Part shown: positions 63,641 through 64,000 of the stretch, piece after piece
How positions within the stretch are numbered: position 1 is the stretch's first letter
How the letters are laid out: every line of letters starts with the position of its first letter
Assembly: GCA_003152315.1 (NCBI GenBank)
Contig: PLZV01000013.1
Coordinates: 125,625 to 189,624 of the forward strand
Length of the DNA stretch: 64,000 bases
Direction of reading: 5' to 3'
DNA from: Verrucomicrobiota bacterium
GTDB taxonomy: Bacteria; Verrucomicrobiota; Verrucomicrobiia; Palsa-1439
Notes under the pieces: generated by a model
What the model was told of the DNA's origin: nothing
The model's input: the letters and a program-made list of their open reading frames with translations, nothing else
Databases searched by the model: none
Position numbers and translations under genes: made by a program

Positions 63641-64000
63641 TCACATCTCTATTTTCCACAATTGACGTTCGATTGTTGCCAGCGTCTGGAGTAGTTGTCG
63701 ATCTCGGTGTAATTGTCTCTCAAATCTTCCGACGGCGGCGCTCACACATCGATAATCGGCCCCGCCAATGGCTTTGCCAAGTTCGTTCAGCGTCATCGCG
63801 CAGCGCTTCCTTGCCAACCATAATACCGCATCCCGCCCCCAATCACCATGCCGATCGCGCCAACGCACCCATGGCTCGCCTTTGGCCTTCTCCACGGCGG
63901 CGACAACGGCTTTGAATGACGGACGCTCTCGCAAGTGGCGCAGCGGGAATTGTTCTTTGGCATCGCCTCGCGCCAGACGCCGCATTTGCTCAACAAAGGA
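63641..64000 (-). CDS. C-terminal part of a RAYT (Y1_Tnp) transposase, cut by the right edge
   Basis: The frame is open through the window edge and has at least 119 codons. WVRWRDRHGDWGRDAVLWLAR, then LNELGKAIGGADYRCVSAAVGRF and the end LATIERQLWKIEM match the DnaA-like helix-turn-helix tail typical of REP-associated tyrosine transposases. The catalytic HUH domain lies beyond the window. RAYT proteins are usually single-copy and mobilise REP palindromes rather than themselves. Confidence 0.78.
   Translation of the reverse strand, partial: SFVEQMRRLARGDAKEQFPLRHLRERPSFKAVVAAVEKAKGEPWVRWRDRHGDWGRDAVLWLARKRCAMTLNELGKAIGGADYRCVSAAVGRFERQLHRDRQLLQTLATIERQLWKIEM

Overview
The window is a high-GC bacterial chromosome segment that most resembles Verrucomicrobiota. 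The pointers are a PilM–PilN fusion next to an Amuc_1100-like PilO protein, several PEP-CTERM sorted proteins, two secreted proteins built from autotransporter-type (PATR-like) repeats, and the C-terminal part of a RAYT-type transposase. I recognised no rRNA, tRNA or CRISPR array. The phylum is inferred from gene content and style, not from a marker gene.

Layout. 1-2.6 kb (minus): type IV pilus inner-membrane module (PilMN fusion, PilO-like protein cut by the left edge) behind a small secreted peptide. 2.8-6.1 kb (plus): two exported proteases, a lipoprotein gluzincin and a subtilase. 6.1-13.1 kb: a repeat-rich secreted protein, purC, a 50-aa membrane protein, leucyl aminopeptidase and a membrane hybrid histidine kinase. 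13.1-17.5 kb is accessory-looking: a 570-bp stretch with a perfect palindrome, a two-gene unit of unknown function, a short-chain dehydrogenase remnant, an ammonium transporter and a PEP-CTERM remnant.

17.6-55.9 kb is one large surface-glycan and nucleotide-sugar cluster in alternating blocks. It encodes a GDP-mannose 4,6-dehydratase, RmlA/RmlB plus a linked SDR, a UDP-glucuronate-decarboxylase-like SDR, five GT2 transferases (one fused to a methyltransferase), one GT4, four polytopic GT-C-like or DUF2079-like proteins, two close sugar C-methyltransferase paralogues and a relative, WbuC and another cupin, a domain-swapped HldE-like protein, and a block containing a split transketolase, a zinc alcohol dehydrogenase, a HAD phosphatase, an APH-fold kinase and SDRs. 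The minus-strand part from 55.9 to 36.8 kb looks like one 20-gene transcription unit with many 4-bp start/stop overlaps. A plausible reading is that dTDP-4-keto-6-deoxy, GDP-4-keto-6-deoxy and UDP-pentose pools feed C-methylated or otherwise branched sugars, which GT2 enzymes load onto lipid and GT-C enzymes transfer outside the membrane. No flippase, polymerase, ligase or exosortase is visible in the window.

56-64 kb: argG, a second repeat-rich secreted protein, an exported glutathione peroxidase, two tandem PEP-CTERM paralogues, an exported lactonase-fold protein, an unknown small gene and the RAYT gene cut by the right edge. Three genes (SDR, PEP-CTERM, NUDIX) look broken by internal deletions.
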